Shown here: positions 1 to 6,703 of the stretch, one piece after another
How positions within the stretch are numbered: position 1 is the first letter of the stretch
Layout of the letters: each line of letters starts with the position of its first letter
DNA from: a virus
DNA length: 21,520 nucleotides
Reading direction: 5' to 3' (one strand)
IMG/VR virus record: IMGVR_UViG_3300031364_000015
Span: 1 to 21,520 of that record
Position numbers and translations under genes: made by a program
Notes under the pieces: model-generated
The model's database searches: none
What the model was told of the DNA's origin: nothing
The model's input: only the letters and a program-made list of their open reading frames with translations

Positions 1-234
1 AACAATATAATAAAGCAAAAATTGTTCATAATCAACCCATAACTTAAATTGTACCTTGTTTTTTAAATTATAAGCCTTCTTTTTAGCTGTATCAGATAGT
101 TTAAGATCATCAACACACCCTAACATAGAAGCTAATCCGTGTATGTTTTCGTATATACATGAAAAAATTCTATGCCTGTCAAGATTTTCAGCCGATTTAA
201 CTATATTAAAATCTGTAATAAATAAATTACTCAT
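1..234 (-). CDS. Partial protein, possibly pyrimidine-dimer DNA glycosylase-like
   Basis: The first 78 codons of a gene that runs off the left edge. It starts at an ATG at 234 that overlaps the stop of the upstream gene (ATGA), with a GAGG ribosome binding site. The visible part has the pattern SAENLDRHRIF, then a short helix, then LWVDYEQFLLYY. This resembles the N-terminal layout of a bacterial and phage family annotated as pyrimidine dimer DNA glycosylases (SA..LDxxRL...E ... W..Y...L..Y). The resemblance is recalled from memory and the catalytic part is not all visible. If right, the protein would take part in repair of UV damage. It could equally be an unrelated small phage protein. Confidence 0.45.
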   Translation of the reverse strand, partial: MSNLFITDFNIVKSAENLDRHRIFSCIYENIHGLASMLGCVDDLKLSDTAKKKAYNLKNKVQFKLWVDYEQFLLYYIV

Positions 235-482
235 ACAACTTTCCTCAAGTTTATGAAATTACAATCAGTTAATCTATATTCTTTGTTATAACTATCAGTC
301 AATATAACATTAGCACCAACAAAATCCTGCTTTGCTTTTTTTATTGTTAAAAATTTTCCTTTTGGTATTATATTGCCAGAATTATTACACTTTGTTTCGT
401 TCATTACTTCAAATACGTCTTCATTTTGAATATAGAATATAATTTTACCTTTATACAAATCTAGTGGAACATTTAGTTTCAT
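231..482 (-). CDS. Hypothetical protein, 83 aa
   Basis: I do not recognise this protein. It is small, mixed acidic and basic, with a predicted mainly beta pattern (KGKIIFYI, ANVILTD, KEYRLTD) and no clear motif, signal peptide or membrane segment. An AAGGGG ribosome binding site precedes the ATG. Both ends overlap their neighbours by ATGA, so translation of the three genes between 1 and 904 is probably coupled in one operon served by the promoter at 921-952. Confidence 0.7.
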   Translation of the reverse strand: MKLNVPLDLYKGKIIFYIQNEDVFEVMNETKCNNSGNIIPKGKFLTIKKAKQDFVGANVILTDSYNKEYRLTDCNFINLRKVV

Positions 483-904
483 ATTTTACCCCTTTTTGGT
501 TTGAAAATTAAATCTTTTCTTGGGATATCATTACCTAACATAATATCATTGATAAATCGTATTATTTTTTCTTTACTGCAATTATTTTCTAAATAATCTG
601 ATACATTTTCTAAAAAATCCTCTCCTGTTTCTTCGTCAATATAACGTTCTAAATTATTTGTAATTTTTTCTTTAACAAAATTATCTATATCTTCCTCAGA
701 AAAAAGATAATGAAACAAATCTTCAAAACCAATAGAATAATAATCTATTTCTTTTGATATATAATCTAAAAATTCAGATTCTCTAAAAAATATTTCTATA
801 TTGTCACAACTGATATTGTTTATAATTATTTTTTTTAAAGTGCGGTTTGGATATTTAACAACTTCCAGGTTGTTTTTTTTTACATTATCAATTTCTATAT
901 TCAT
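479..904 (-). CDS. Hypothetical acidic protein, 141 aa
   Basis: This is the first gene after the promoter at 921-952. A strong GGAGG site lies just before the ATG. The protein is acidic and mostly helical, with many Glu, Asp and aromatic residues in its middle (about residues 40-110), and a short basic tail. No catalytic motif, zinc site or membrane segment is visible. The small, acidic make-up is common among early phage proteins that bind host proteins, but nothing in the sequence proves such a role. Confidence 0.75.
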   Translation of the reverse strand: MNIEIDNVKKNNLEVVKYPNRTLKKIIINNISCDNIEIFFRESEFLDYISKEIDYYSIGFEDLFHYLFSEEDIDNFVKEKITNNLERYIDEETGEDFLENVSDYLENNCSKEKIIRFINDIMLGNDIPRKDLIFKPKRGKI

Positions 905-920
905 ACAAACCTCCGTTTTT

Positions 921-952
921 TAAATATACGACATTTTTAAATAAAATTAAAC
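921..952 (-). promoter_or_regulatory. Phage-type promoter P1 (GTTTAA-N18-TATATT)
   Basis: On the minus strand the site reads GTTTAA, an 18-base spacer ending in AATGTCG, then TATATT. It is one of eight matching sites in this window. The -35 box overlaps the TAA stop of the gene to its right (947-949). Transcription should start near 914, placing the GGAGG of the next gene almost at the RNA 5' end. Confidence 0.75.
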
Positions 953-1225
953 ATAATTTGATTCAACCTCTAAAGTAGTTAACCCGAATTTATTTGTTTT
1001 TTCTTTTAAAATTAGAATTATTTCATCTTTATAAACGAACCTATGATTTGATTCTTTTCCCTGAAGAAAGGTAACAAAATGTTTAACATGTTTTTTTAAC
1101 ATTTCTTTTGATATTTTGTTTTTTTTGGAAAACGATTCAATGCTTTTTATTATTATTTTATTCTTTTTATTAATAATATAATCAACATTCTTTTTAATAA
1201 TTATTTCTTGAATTGATTTAATCAT
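947..1225 (-). CDS. Hypothetical basic protein, 92 aa
   Basis: I do not recognise this protein. It is Lys- and Ile-rich, strongly basic and probably helical, with no cysteine cluster or membrane segment. A GGAG site sits 6 bases before the ATG, and the ATG directly follows the stop codon of the upstream nuclease-like gene (TAAATG), so the two are translated together. Its stop codon lies inside the -35 box of promoter P1. The basic charge would suit nucleic-acid binding, but that is only a guess. Confidence 0.7.
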   Translation of the reverse strand: MIKSIQEIIIKKNVDYIINKKNKIIIKSIESFSKKNKISKEMLKKHVKHFVTFLQGKESNHRFVYKDEIILILKEKTNKFGLTTLEVESNYV

Positions 1226-1720
1226 TTATAGCTCCAGTATTTTAGTTTGTAAATCATTAATTACTTTTGATGATAATCTTTTTACTATATACTCTTTATA
1301 TTTTTCATTATACTTATTATTTAAATTTTTTGCTCTTTTTACTATTTCCAAACTTTCCTTTATTCTCCAGGATGTTTTACTTTTTTCAAAAAAAGATACA
1401 TTAAAAATAATCAATCCGTATTTATTATTTACTTTTTGTATAAATTCAGTTGCGCAATCTTTTAAATAATCTGGAACGCAAATATAAAATTTATTTATTT
1501 TTCTTTTAAGTTTATGTTTCAGCTTTTCTAATTCTTTTACCATTAAATCATGTTTTGATATTTTTATCTCTATTTCATTAATAGATTTCCCGGTATCAAC
1601 CAAAACGTCAGCTCTTCCGTAATCAATAAAAACCTCTTCAGCGGAAATATAACCTCTATTAAATCTATAATAAGACATTACCGCACATTTTAATAAATCA
1701 CTTGTTATTTTCATTTTCAT
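1226..1720 (-). CDS. PD-(D/E)XK nuclease-like protein
   Basis: The N-terminal half carries a pattern typical of restriction-endonuclease-like folds. An acidic residue in GRADVLVD (about residues 34-41) is followed by EIEIKIS (about 49-55), giving the Asp...Glu-x-Lys catalytic set. Next comes a Lys-rich helix, and then NKFYICVPDYL and KYGLIIF, the beta strands often seen in this fold. The likely role is a DNA nuclease or a repair/MmcB-like protein. Substrate and specificity cannot be told. The start is ATG at 1720, or at 1714 six bases on; neither has a good ribosome binding site, so coupling to the 60-aa gene just upstream is likely. The C-terminal third is basic and helical. Confidence 0.6.
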   Translation of the reverse strand: MKMKITSDLLKCAVMSYYRFNRGYISAEEVFIDYGRADVLVDTGKSINEIEIKISKHDLMVKELEKLKHKLKRKINKFYICVPDYLKDCATEFIQKVNNKYGLIIFNVSFFEKSKTSWRIKESLEIVKRAKNLNNKYNEKYKEYIVKRLSSKVINDLQTKILEL

Positions 1721-1731
1721 TTTTTATACTT

Positions 1732-1914
1732 TTATAATTCTTTTCTTAATAATTTACACAAATACATTATATTTTCACAAACTTTTATTAAATCATAAGC
1801 CATACTTGTTTTTTGCTCTTTTGTTAAATTTTCTGGAAAATAATTTAAAACGTTTTGGATTTCTTTTAAATCTTTTTGACAATTTTTTATAATATTTTTT
1901 TCAACTGTATGCAT
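1732..1914 (-). CDS. Hypothetical protein, 60 aa
   Basis: A small, probably all-helical protein with three cysteines (in KNCQKD, KVCENI and YLCKLL) that do not form a CxxC zinc pattern. A good AAAGGAG site stands before the ATG. It lies between a 40-aa gene and the nuclease-like gene, all in the same direction with short gaps. I cannot assign a function. Confidence 0.6.
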   Translation of the reverse strand: MHTVEKNIIKNCQKDLKEIQNVLNYFPENLTKEQKTSMAYDLIKVCENIMYLCKLLRKEL

Positions 1915-1938
1915 TTATTTTACTCCTTTATTATAATA

Positions 1939-2061
1939 TCAAACAAAGTTCGTTCTAAACCTTTGTTTTAAAATACCTTTCTTTTCTTTTTCTGATCCGT
2001 TTTTAAAACGTTTGATATCTTTTCTGTATAATCCAATAGATGTTTTAATTTTACTTAACAT
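1939..2061 (-). CDS. Small basic protein, 40 aa
   Basis: A short open frame beginning MLSKIKTSIGLY and ending RTNFV. It has an AAGGA ribosome binding site 7 bases before the ATG, and its start overlaps the last codons of the lipase gene by 11 bases, as is usual for genes here. The product is strongly basic (many Lys and Arg) with no other visible motif. Without homologues it could be a chance frame, but the ribosome binding site and tight spacing favour a real gene. Confidence 0.5.
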   Translation of the reverse strand: MLSKIKTSIGLYRKDIKRFKNGSEKEKKGILKQRFRTNFV

Positions 2062-2911
2062 TATTTATTCCTTGACTAATTATTAAATTTTCTATTACCT
2101 GGGACATTTGATGTCTCTGAATAGGTGTTTTCTTTTTGTTATAACATTTTATTTTAACAAACCTTCCTATAGCGTTCGGCAAGATAAAATAAGCCAGTGG
2201 TCCAAAAATAGGAGCCAAAATTGTTAAAAATAATTTACCAAATCTTTGTGACATTGTTACCGCCTCACCCTGGACAAAATAATTAGTAATTAATTTTTTA
2301 CCTTTTTTATAATTTAATTTTTTATTTAAAAAATTATTTACTGTATTTCTATGAAGCCCGGCTGAGTTAAACGTAATCGTTCCTTTTGTTTTTGTTAAAA
2401 TTGTAGCCGCTGCTGCCAACCCTCCGCCAAGTGAGTGCCCGGTCATTTCAAAATCAATATTTCTTTTTTCCATTTCTGTTACCAAACTTAAAGCACTTAA
2501 ATATTGACTAGACGTTAATCCAAATATCTGGGGAATATTTCCTTTATTCCAATCCTTAACAGCTTCTTCGTTTATTTTTCCGTTTAGCCTTTTCTTTCCC
2601 TCAGTCCCTCTAAAAACAATAATGTATTTTTTTGTTCTATTGTTGAAATACAAAGCAGAATAAAATCCATTATTTTTATTGATAAAATAATCTTTATTTA
2701 AATTCCATTTTTCCTTAATATAATTATATGGTAATTTTAATATATAAGAGCCCATACCACCAAACGTGACATTGTTAAAAATATATAATTCTGAATGATG
2801 AATTATATACTTCTTTTCTCCTATTGACTTTAAATACTCATCAATAGAATTTTCGTATACATCGCTGCAAATAAATGCTTTTTCTAATACATCCAGCTTA
2901 TCTTGTTTCAT
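2051..2911 (-). CDS. Class 3 lipase-like alpha/beta hydrolase
   Basis: The protein has the signature of the lipase class 3 family. IVFRGTEG (residues 98-105) gives the strand and oxyanion region, and MTGHSLGGG (156-164) holds the nucleophile Ser160 in the GxSxG elbow. TFNSAGL (180-186) follows, and a His at 267 (RHQMSQ) is well placed for the triad. The position that usually has the acidic residue (GDxV) reads GEAV at 215-218, so Glu216 may fill that role. Residues 226-248 form a hydrophobic stretch that could be a lid or membrane-binding helix. There is no signal peptide, so the enzyme would need lysis or the virion to leave the cell. The expected reaction is hydrolysis of an acyl ester, perhaps in lipid. 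An AAGGA site precedes the start. Confidence 0.8.
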   Translation of the reverse strand: MKQDKLDVLEKAFICSDVYENSIDEYLKSIGEKKYIIHHSELYIFNNVTFGGMGSYILKLPYNYIKEKWNLNKDYFINKNNGFYSALYFNNRTKKYIIVFRGTEGKKRLNGKINEEAVKDWNKGNIPQIFGLTSSQYLSALSLVTEMEKRNIDFEMTGHSLGGGLAAAATILTKTKGTITFNSAGLHRNTVNNFLNKKLNYKKGKKLITNYFVQGEAVTMSQRFGKLFLTILAPIFGPLAYFILPNAIGRFVKIKCYNKKKTPIQRHQMSQVIENLIISQGINNVK

Positions 2912-2929
2912 TTTTGTTCCTTTTAATAA

Positions 2930-3163
2930 TTAACAAGTTTTTTTAAACATTTTTATTGGAAAACAATTTAAAGTATCATCTATACCAAAATAAATTCCCT
3001 TATCTCTTCCTTTTTTTGCATTAATTATTTCTTTAACAACACAAGATTTTCCGTGATAATATTTTGTGCTTTCTTTTAATTCTAAATTAAACCCAACATA
3101 CATAATTGGATGATCCGGGGAATATAAAATTCCTTTATCTCCAACTTTAATTTTTGAACTCAT
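2930..3163 (-). CDS. Hypothetical small beta-rich protein, 77 aa
   Basis: The sequence alternates short strands and turns (KVGDKGILY, PIMYVGFNLEL, SCVVKEII, KGIYFGIDD), like a small KOW- or SH3-type beta barrel. This is a shape guess and not a recognised family. A strong GGAAGGA site precedes the ATG, which overlaps the stop of the upstream gene by ATGA. It is followed closely by the lipase gene. No cysteine pair or membrane segment gives a functional clue. Confidence 0.65.
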   Translation of the reverse strand: MSSKIKVGDKGILYSPDHPIMYVGFNLELKESTKYYHGKSCVVKEIINAKKGRDKGIYFGIDDTLNCFPIKMFKKTC

Positions 3164-3579
3164 AATCTTCCTTCCAATATTTCACAAGCCGAAAGTATTG
3201 CTTTTTGTTTAGTGAGTAATTTTTCTGAATATCCGGAGTACTTTCTTTTAACAACTCTATTTTTAATATGCTTTATAACATATTTATATCCAAAAGAATT
3301 CCATTCTGGGATATATTCTGATTCAACATCTATTATAATTCCGTTCTCTTCAAAAAAGTCAACCAACAATCCATAAAGCATGGAGAATGGTAATATTTCA
3401 TAATGCGAGTCGTCATTATAATTATAATATTTACTAAAATCAGTTTGTAAATATATTTGATCATAACAAACATCAAAATAAAATTCACCAAAACTGTTAT
3501 TTTCTAAATATTCTTTTATTTTTGAAAATACTTTTAAATATTTATTATGTATTTCTGCTGCTAATTCTATTACTGTCAT
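3160..3579 (-). CDS. Hypothetical protein, 139 aa
   Basis: I chose the ATG at 3579 (protein beginning MTVIELAAEI), which has an AAAGGAG site 6 bases upstream. The frame is open further to 3609, but that part lies over the -10 box of promoter P2 and would not be transcribed from it. The protein is acidic and rich in Tyr and Phe in its middle (residues 25-85), with a basic C-terminal tail (about 105-125, including RVVKRKYSGYSEK). No known motif is visible. It is the first gene of the unit read from P2, followed by the 77-aa gene and the lipase. Confidence 0.7.
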   Translation of the reverse strand: MTVIELAAEIHNKYLKVFSKIKEYLENNSFGEFYFDVCYDQIYLQTDFSKYYNYNDDSHYEILPFSMLYGLLVDFFEENGIIIDVESEYIPEWNSFGYKYVIKHIKNRVVKRKYSGYSEKLLTKQKAILSACEILEGRL

Positions 3580-3597
3580 TTTTAACTCCTTTAAATA

Positions 3598-3627
3598 AAT
3601 ATACGACATTATTACTTATTAATAAAC
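3598..3627 (-). promoter_or_regulatory. Phage-type promoter P2 (GTTTAT-N18-TATATT)
   Basis: On the minus strand it reads GTTTAT, an 18-base spacer ending AATGTCG, then TATATT. The first base of the -35 box is the last base of the TAG stop of the homing-endonuclease-like gene (3627-3629). RNA should start near 3591, so the AAAGGAG of the next gene would be at its very 5' end. Confidence 0.75.
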
Positions 3628-4487
3628 TAAAAATATTTCCATTCATATCCAGCATGAATTTTTCTTTTTCCATTGCATGCTAAATTTATACCAGACTGTC
3701 TAAACTTTTCAACACTCCTAGCAGCTTTTGAAGCTGAGTCCCATATTTTAACTATTTTCCCATCTTTCATTTGAATTACTGGTTTTTGAAATTTTTTTTG
3801 TGATATTTTACCAAGATGTATTTTTTTGGGAATATCTTTTTGAAAAACAATTTCCATGTTATCAAGATAATATCCCTTGTTAAAATTTTTTCTTAAAATA
3901 CATATTTTATATCTTTTATCATTAATATTAACCAGAAATGTTTTGTAAAACATTTTATAATTATTTTCTTCTAACCATTTTTTAAATTCTTCTAGGGAAA
4001 ATGACAGCCGGACATCAAATTGTTTTTCTTGTTTTTTATTTATTCCATAGTATTTGTTTTTAATTAAATTATTATATTTATAATACTTTTTTTTATATTC
4101 TTTCCTGATACATATTTTACAAATAGGTCTTTTTATTTTATTTCTAGCGTTGTAAAACCTGTTTATAAATTTTATCTTTCCACATTCGCTACATCTTTTT
4201 TTAAGAATTGGTTTATATTTTATTTTATTTTTCCCTGATAAAACTCTTAATGAGTTTATAGATACCTGTATTTTTTTTAATTTTTTTTTTAATTTTTTTT
4301 TGTTATAATTTCTTTCTAAATAATCAAAAATGTATTTTTTCCCTGATATGCTTATCTCAATCTTTTGAAAAGTCAAACGGAAATTAAAATTACATTCACT
4401 GCATTGATATAATTTTTCCATTGGTTTTTCAAATACAAATTTCTTTGTTTGTTTATTACATATAGGACACTTCATTTTATTACTCAT
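3627..4487 (-). CDS. Homing-endonuclease-like protein with zinc fingers and NUMOD1
   Basis: Domains in order: a CxxC...CxxC zinc finger (C7, C10, C29, C32); a very basic linker (about 60-98); a second zinc finger (C99, C102, C123, C126); a region about 160-215 ending NKGYYLDNMEIV, which resembles the GYxxDN end of HNH-type domains; and a C-terminal NUMOD1-like DNA-binding module (about 236-286, with a variable strand, IWDSASKAARS helix, INLACNG and GYEWKYF). NUMOD1 is typical of intron- and phage-encoded homing endonucleases. I cannot see the His residues of an active HNH centre, so the cutting domain may be divergent or dead. The start overlaps the end of a frameshifted small gene, and there is no strong ribosome binding site. 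This is probably a mobile gene lodged between phage genes. Confidence 0.65.
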   Translation of the reverse strand: MSNKMKCPICNKQTKKFVFEKPMEKLYQCSECNFNFRLTFQKIEISISGKKYIFDYLERNYNKKKLKKKLKKIQVSINSLRVLSGKNKIKYKPILKKRCSECGKIKFINRFYNARNKIKRPICKICIRKEYKKKYYKYNNLIKNKYYGINKKQEKQFDVRLSFSLEEFKKWLEENNYKMFYKTFLVNINDKRYKICILRKNFNKGYYLDNMEIVFQKDIPKKIHLGKISQKKFQKPVIQMKDGKIVKIWDSASKAARSVEKFRQSGINLACNGKRKIHAGYEWKYF

Positions 4488-4615
4488 ACCATCTAGGAAA
4501 ATTTATATTTTCTGTTTTTAATATTTCTTTTGCCATTCTATGAGGATCTCCAGTATAATCATCCCCCTATAACCTCTATTTCATTGATACGTTTTTTTAT
4601 TTCTTCTAAATTCAT
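4480..4615 (-). pseudogene. Small gene interrupted at a G5 run
   Basis: An ATG at 4615 overlaps the stop of the 59-aa gene (ATGA). Reading from it gives MNLEEIKKRINEIEVIGG and then a TGA right after a run of five G (C run at 4563-4567 on the plus strand). Removing one G keeps the frame open for about 26 more codons (GDDYTGDPHRMAKEILKTEN and on to WYE) to a stop at 4480-4482. The continuation has the same codon style as neighbouring genes. It may be a true frameshift mutation, a programmed +1 shift or a sequencing error. Read as one protein it would be about 44 aa, of unknown function. Confidence 0.45.
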
Positions 4616-4791
4616 CCAACAACCTCCCTTAATATTTCTTCTCTGGTTTTACCTGTATGTTTTTCCAACATCTTTAATTCTTCTTCATAATATCGTTCAA
4701 AAGGCATTCTATGAGATGCTGGATAATAATGATAATTCCTATAACAATCTTTTAATAATATAATTGTCATGTTCATAGATTTTTTACTCAT
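4612..4791 (-). CDS. Hypothetical protein, 59 aa
   Basis: A short gene whose ATG overlaps the stop of the 75-aa gene and whose stop overlaps the start of the next frame, both by ATGA. The protein begins MSKKSMNMTIILLKDCYRNY and has an acidic, helical second half (ERYYEEELKMLEKHTG, then REEILREVVG). The segment ASHRMPFERYYEEE is loosely like DPHRMAKEILK in the following broken gene, so the two may be related small proteins. No function can be assigned. Confidence 0.6.
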   Translation of the reverse strand: MSKKSMNMTIILLKDCYRNYHYYPASHRMPFERYYEEELKMLEKHTGKTREEILREVVG

Positions 4792-5015
4792 ATTATTTTT
4801 TCTCCTTTTAATATTTCAACATCGTTATATATTACTACTATTTTTTTATTATACAAAAACTTGGTCAAATCATTTATTAAAGAATAAAATTCATAAAGAT
4901 TATCACTAACATCATCTTTATCAACTTTAATAAATATGGTTTCATTATTGTTTATAGTTATTATTTTAATATCTTCTATTTTTATTTCCTCATTGTTGTC
5001 ATTTGTTATTTTCAT
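4788..5015 (-). CDS. Hypothetical acidic protein, 75 aa
   Basis: An Ile-, Asn- and Asp-rich protein with several predicted beta strands (IKIITINN, ETIFIKVD, KIVVIYND) and one helix (NLYEFYSLINDLTKFL). An AAGGAG site precedes the ATG. It lies just downstream of a rho-independent terminator at 5044-5070 and I see no separate promoter in the 30-base gap, so expression may depend on terminator read-through. The function is unknown. Confidence 0.65.
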   Translation of the reverse strand: MKITNDNNEEIKIEDIKIITINNNETIFIKVDKDDVSDNLYEFYSLINDLTKFLYNKKIVVIYNDVEILKGEKII

Positions 5016-5043
5016 ATTATTCTACTCCTTTTTAGTTTAAAAT

Positions 5044-5070
5044 AAAAAAACACGGCAATTAAGCCGTGTT
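5044..5070 (-). terminator. Rho-independent terminator
   Basis: Reading the minus strand, a perfect 8-bp stem (AACACGGC / GCCGTGTT) with a 6-base loop is followed by a run of seven T (complement of 5044-5050). The other strand has no T run after the stem, so it works only leftward. It should end transcripts from promoter P3 (5406-5434) after the genes at 5182-5355 and 5069-5170. The stop codon of the small membrane protein lies at its edge. Confidence 0.85.
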
Positions 5071-5170
5071 AGTTTGCCGTAACAATTGCAGTTGCTATAA
5101 CAATTCCCAGAAAACAAACAAAAAGAACCATTAACCACAACAACAAAGCTAACTTTTTATTATTATTCAA
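5069..5170 (-). CDS. Small membrane protein, 33 aa, TTG start
   Basis: A short frame starts at TTG (5170) with a GGCGG site 7 bases ahead. It encodes a charged N-terminus (NNNKK) and then one long hydrophobic helix made of LALLLWLMVLF, VCFLG and IVIATAIV, ending TAN. This is a typical single-pass membrane peptide. Its TAA stop is at the base of the terminator hairpin, as often seen for the last gene of a transcript. It could be a small holin-like or membrane-active phage peptide, but nothing proves that. The non-ATG start lowers certainty. Confidence 0.55.
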   Translation of the reverse strand: MNNNKKLALLLWLMVLFVCFLGIVIATAIVTAN

Positions 5171-5181
5171 AATTTTCCGCC

Positions 5182-5355
5182 TTAACTTATATTTAACTTT
5201 TCTTTTAAGGTTTTAATTTCAGATTTGATTCTTTTTTCATCATGATCTGTTAACTGGACCACGCCAATTTTTGTAGACTTTTTGTTTGATACTAACTGGC
5301 TTTCAAGCCTGTTTAATGCGTTTGTTCTTCTTCTCTGTAATTTAATATTATTCAT
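5182..5355 (-). CDS. Small basic helical protein, 57 aa
   Basis: The first gene after promoter P3, with a GGAG site. It begins MNNIKLQRRRTNALNRLESQ and continues with a short linker (KKSTKIGVVQLTDHD) and a final Lys- and Glu-rich helix (EKRIKSEIKTLKEKLNI). Two helices joined by a short strand region suggest a helical hairpin or coiled coil. The Arg-rich start could bind nucleic acid. It is not a recognised family. Confidence 0.65.
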   Translation of the reverse strand: MNNIKLQRRRTNALNRLESQLVSNKKSTKIGVVQLTDHDEKRIKSEIKTLKEKLNIS

Positions 5356-5378
5356 AATTACTCCAAAGTTTTATTTAT

Positions 5379-5396
5379 TATTCTTTTACAAGAATA
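5379..5396 (-). promoter_or_regulatory. Leader hairpin after promoter P3
   Basis: TATTCTT and AAGAATA form a perfect 7-bp inverted repeat around a TTAC (minus strand GTAA) loop. It lies about 3 bases after the expected RNA start of P3, so this leader of about 44 bases would open with a small stem-loop. It may protect the RNA 5' end or be an operator; the stem is AT-rich and could be chance. Confidence 0.35.
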
Positions 5397-5405
5397 CCTT
5401 ATATA

Positions 5406-5434
5406 AATATACGACTTTATTTACTAAAATAAAC
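5406..5434 (-). promoter_or_regulatory. Phage-type promoter P3 (GTTTAT-N17-TATATT)
   Basis: On the minus strand it reads GTTTAT, a 17-base spacer ending AAAGTCG, then TATATT. It lies 2 bases after the end of the degraded Cys-rich gene and directs transcription of the genes at 5182-5355 and 5069-5170 up to the terminator at 5044-5070. Confidence 0.8.
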
Positions 5435-5436
5435 AT

Positions 5437-5730
5437 TTATTTATAAATTATTAAATTTTTCCATTTCTTATCTGTAATATTTTCCACTTTACAACTCAGC
5501 CCTTTTCCCTATTTTGTTTAACCATTCTCCATAAGTAACCGGGACTCTACAATTTTCCCAGTATTCTTTGTTTAAAACAAAACTACATTCAAGTTCTCGA
5601 TTTTGTTCGTTATCAGACACAAAATATTCACAATCGCTACAAGTAAACTACCTATTTTTATTCCTGCTTTTTCGCTGTTTGGGCAAAAAGTTTCACACCA
5701 TGCTCCATATGTTTTATATTTTAATTTCAT
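5437..5730 (-). pseudogene. Cys-rich CPN protein, frameshifted copy
   Basis: An ATG at 5730 with a good AAAAGGAG site starts MKLKYKTYGAWCETFCPNSE and runs to IGSLL. After that a one-base shift is needed (around 5641-5645) to continue into CSDCEYFVSDNEQ, then ELECSFVLN and VTYGEWLNKIGK. This matches the intact relative at 6895-7074 (CGCCNYFVSDD, IVECSF) residue for residue at the key sites. A second shift at an AAAA run near 5503-5508 would extend it with CKVENITDKKWKNLII to a stop at 5437-5439, just before promoter P3. The unshifted frame instead gives a 52-aa product. The family is unknown; the paired cysteines suggest a small zinc-binding fold. Confidence 0.6.
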
Positions 5731-5769
5731 TATCTATAACACTCCTTTTAATTTTTTAAATTCATAATA

Positions 5770-6666
5770 TTACCATTTTTCAAAATTAAGATTATTTTTT
5801 GGATCATGAGGATCATAAACGGGTTTATTAATGGGACGTGTTTTTAAATTTCCATTTATAGCAAGGTCAACTCTTTTGATAGCTATATTGATATATTCTT
5901 CCATTATTTCAGCACCCATTCCTTTCCTGCTATTTAAAACTGCCGCTATAATTGAGGTTCCTACTCCTAAATATGGATCAAAAATCCAGTCTTCTTCATT
6001 TGTTAATGCTAATACAAATCTTTCTACTAGTTCAACAGGAAATTGGCAGGGATGAATTGTTTTTTCTACATGATTATTTTTCACATTTGGAATCTCCCAT
6101 ACATCACTAGGATTTTTCCCTAATGGATTACAAGATAATTTTCCTGCATTTGGACCTTTAAAATATTTTTTATTGGGATATTTTTGTGGAACTCTTACTG
6201 CATCTAAGTTAAATGTGTATTCATCATTTTTTGTAAACCACATGATTGTTTCATATCGACCTGAAAATCTTTTTGAACAATGTAGACCATGTCCAAAATG
6301 CCATATTACTCTATTACGTAATTTCAGTTCGTTTTTTTTAAATATTGGATATAATAAAATATCTAATGGAATAATTTCTGATTTATTGACATAATTCCCT
6401 GTTTGCCAGCAAATACTCCCATTATCATCAAGAATTCTCACACACTCATCAATAATTTTTTCTTGTTCATTATAATAATTATCTAAATTTACTTTTTTTT
6501 CATATTCTTTACCAATATTATAAGGCGGCGATGTTATTATTAATTTCACTGCTTTGCCCGGTATTTGTTTGACAAAATCTAAACAGGAGCCATTATATAT
6601 AATAGCATTTTTATTTGTTGGGTATTTCGTATCAATAAAATCATTTCCATTATTTTTAGATGTCAT
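5770..6666 (-). CDS. DNA adenine/cytosine-N4 methyltransferase, beta-class order
   Basis: This is an S-adenosylmethionine-dependent DNA methyltransferase of about 298 aa. The catalytic motif TSPPYNIGKEYE lies near the N-terminus (SPPY at 46-49), and the cofactor-binding FDPYLGVGTS (229-238) and HPCQFPVEL (205-213) are near the C-terminus, the motif order of beta-class amino-methyltransferases. SPPY fits either N4-cytosine or N6-adenine methylation. I chose the ATG at 6666, preceded by GGTGGAG. The frame is open to 6735, but the extra 23 codons lie inside the tRNA gene next door. No restriction partner is adjacent, so it probably acts alone, shielding phage DNA from host restriction. It is transcribed from promoter P4, behind two tRNAs. 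Confidence 0.9.
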   Translation of the reverse strand: MTSKNNGNDFIDTKYPTNKNAIIYNGSCLDFVKQIPGKAVKLIITSPPYNIGKEYEKKVNLDNYYNEQEKIIDECVRILDDNGSICWQTGNYVNKSEIIPLDILLYPIFKKNELKLRNRVIWHFGHGLHCSKRFSGRYETIMWFTKNDEYTFNLDAVRVPQKYPNKKYFKGPNAGKLSCNPLGKNPSDVWEIPNVKNNHVEKTIHPCQFPVELVERFVLALTNEEDWIFDPYLGVGTSIIAAVLNSRKGMGAEIMEEYINIAIKRVDLAINGNLKTRPINKPVYDPHDPKNNLNFEKW

Positions 6667-6703
6667 AATAATTTTACTCCACCGATTTACATAAAAATTA
6701 TAA

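Noticed and set aside
3580-3609. Longer start of the 139-aa protein at 3609
   Set aside because: These codons cover the -10 box of promoter P2, and the ATG at 3579 has an AAAGGAG site.
4530-4763. Plus-strand open frames at 4530-4763, 5568-5759, 5831-6055, 6173-6394, 6877-7140, 7089-7274, 8256-8468, 9958-10140, 12462-12785, 15376-15621, 19027-19215, 19319-19867
   Set aside because: They lie opposite stronger minus-strand genes or RNA genes, lack ribosome binding sites and have hydrophobic, Phe-rich products typical of the reverse of AT-rich coding DNA.
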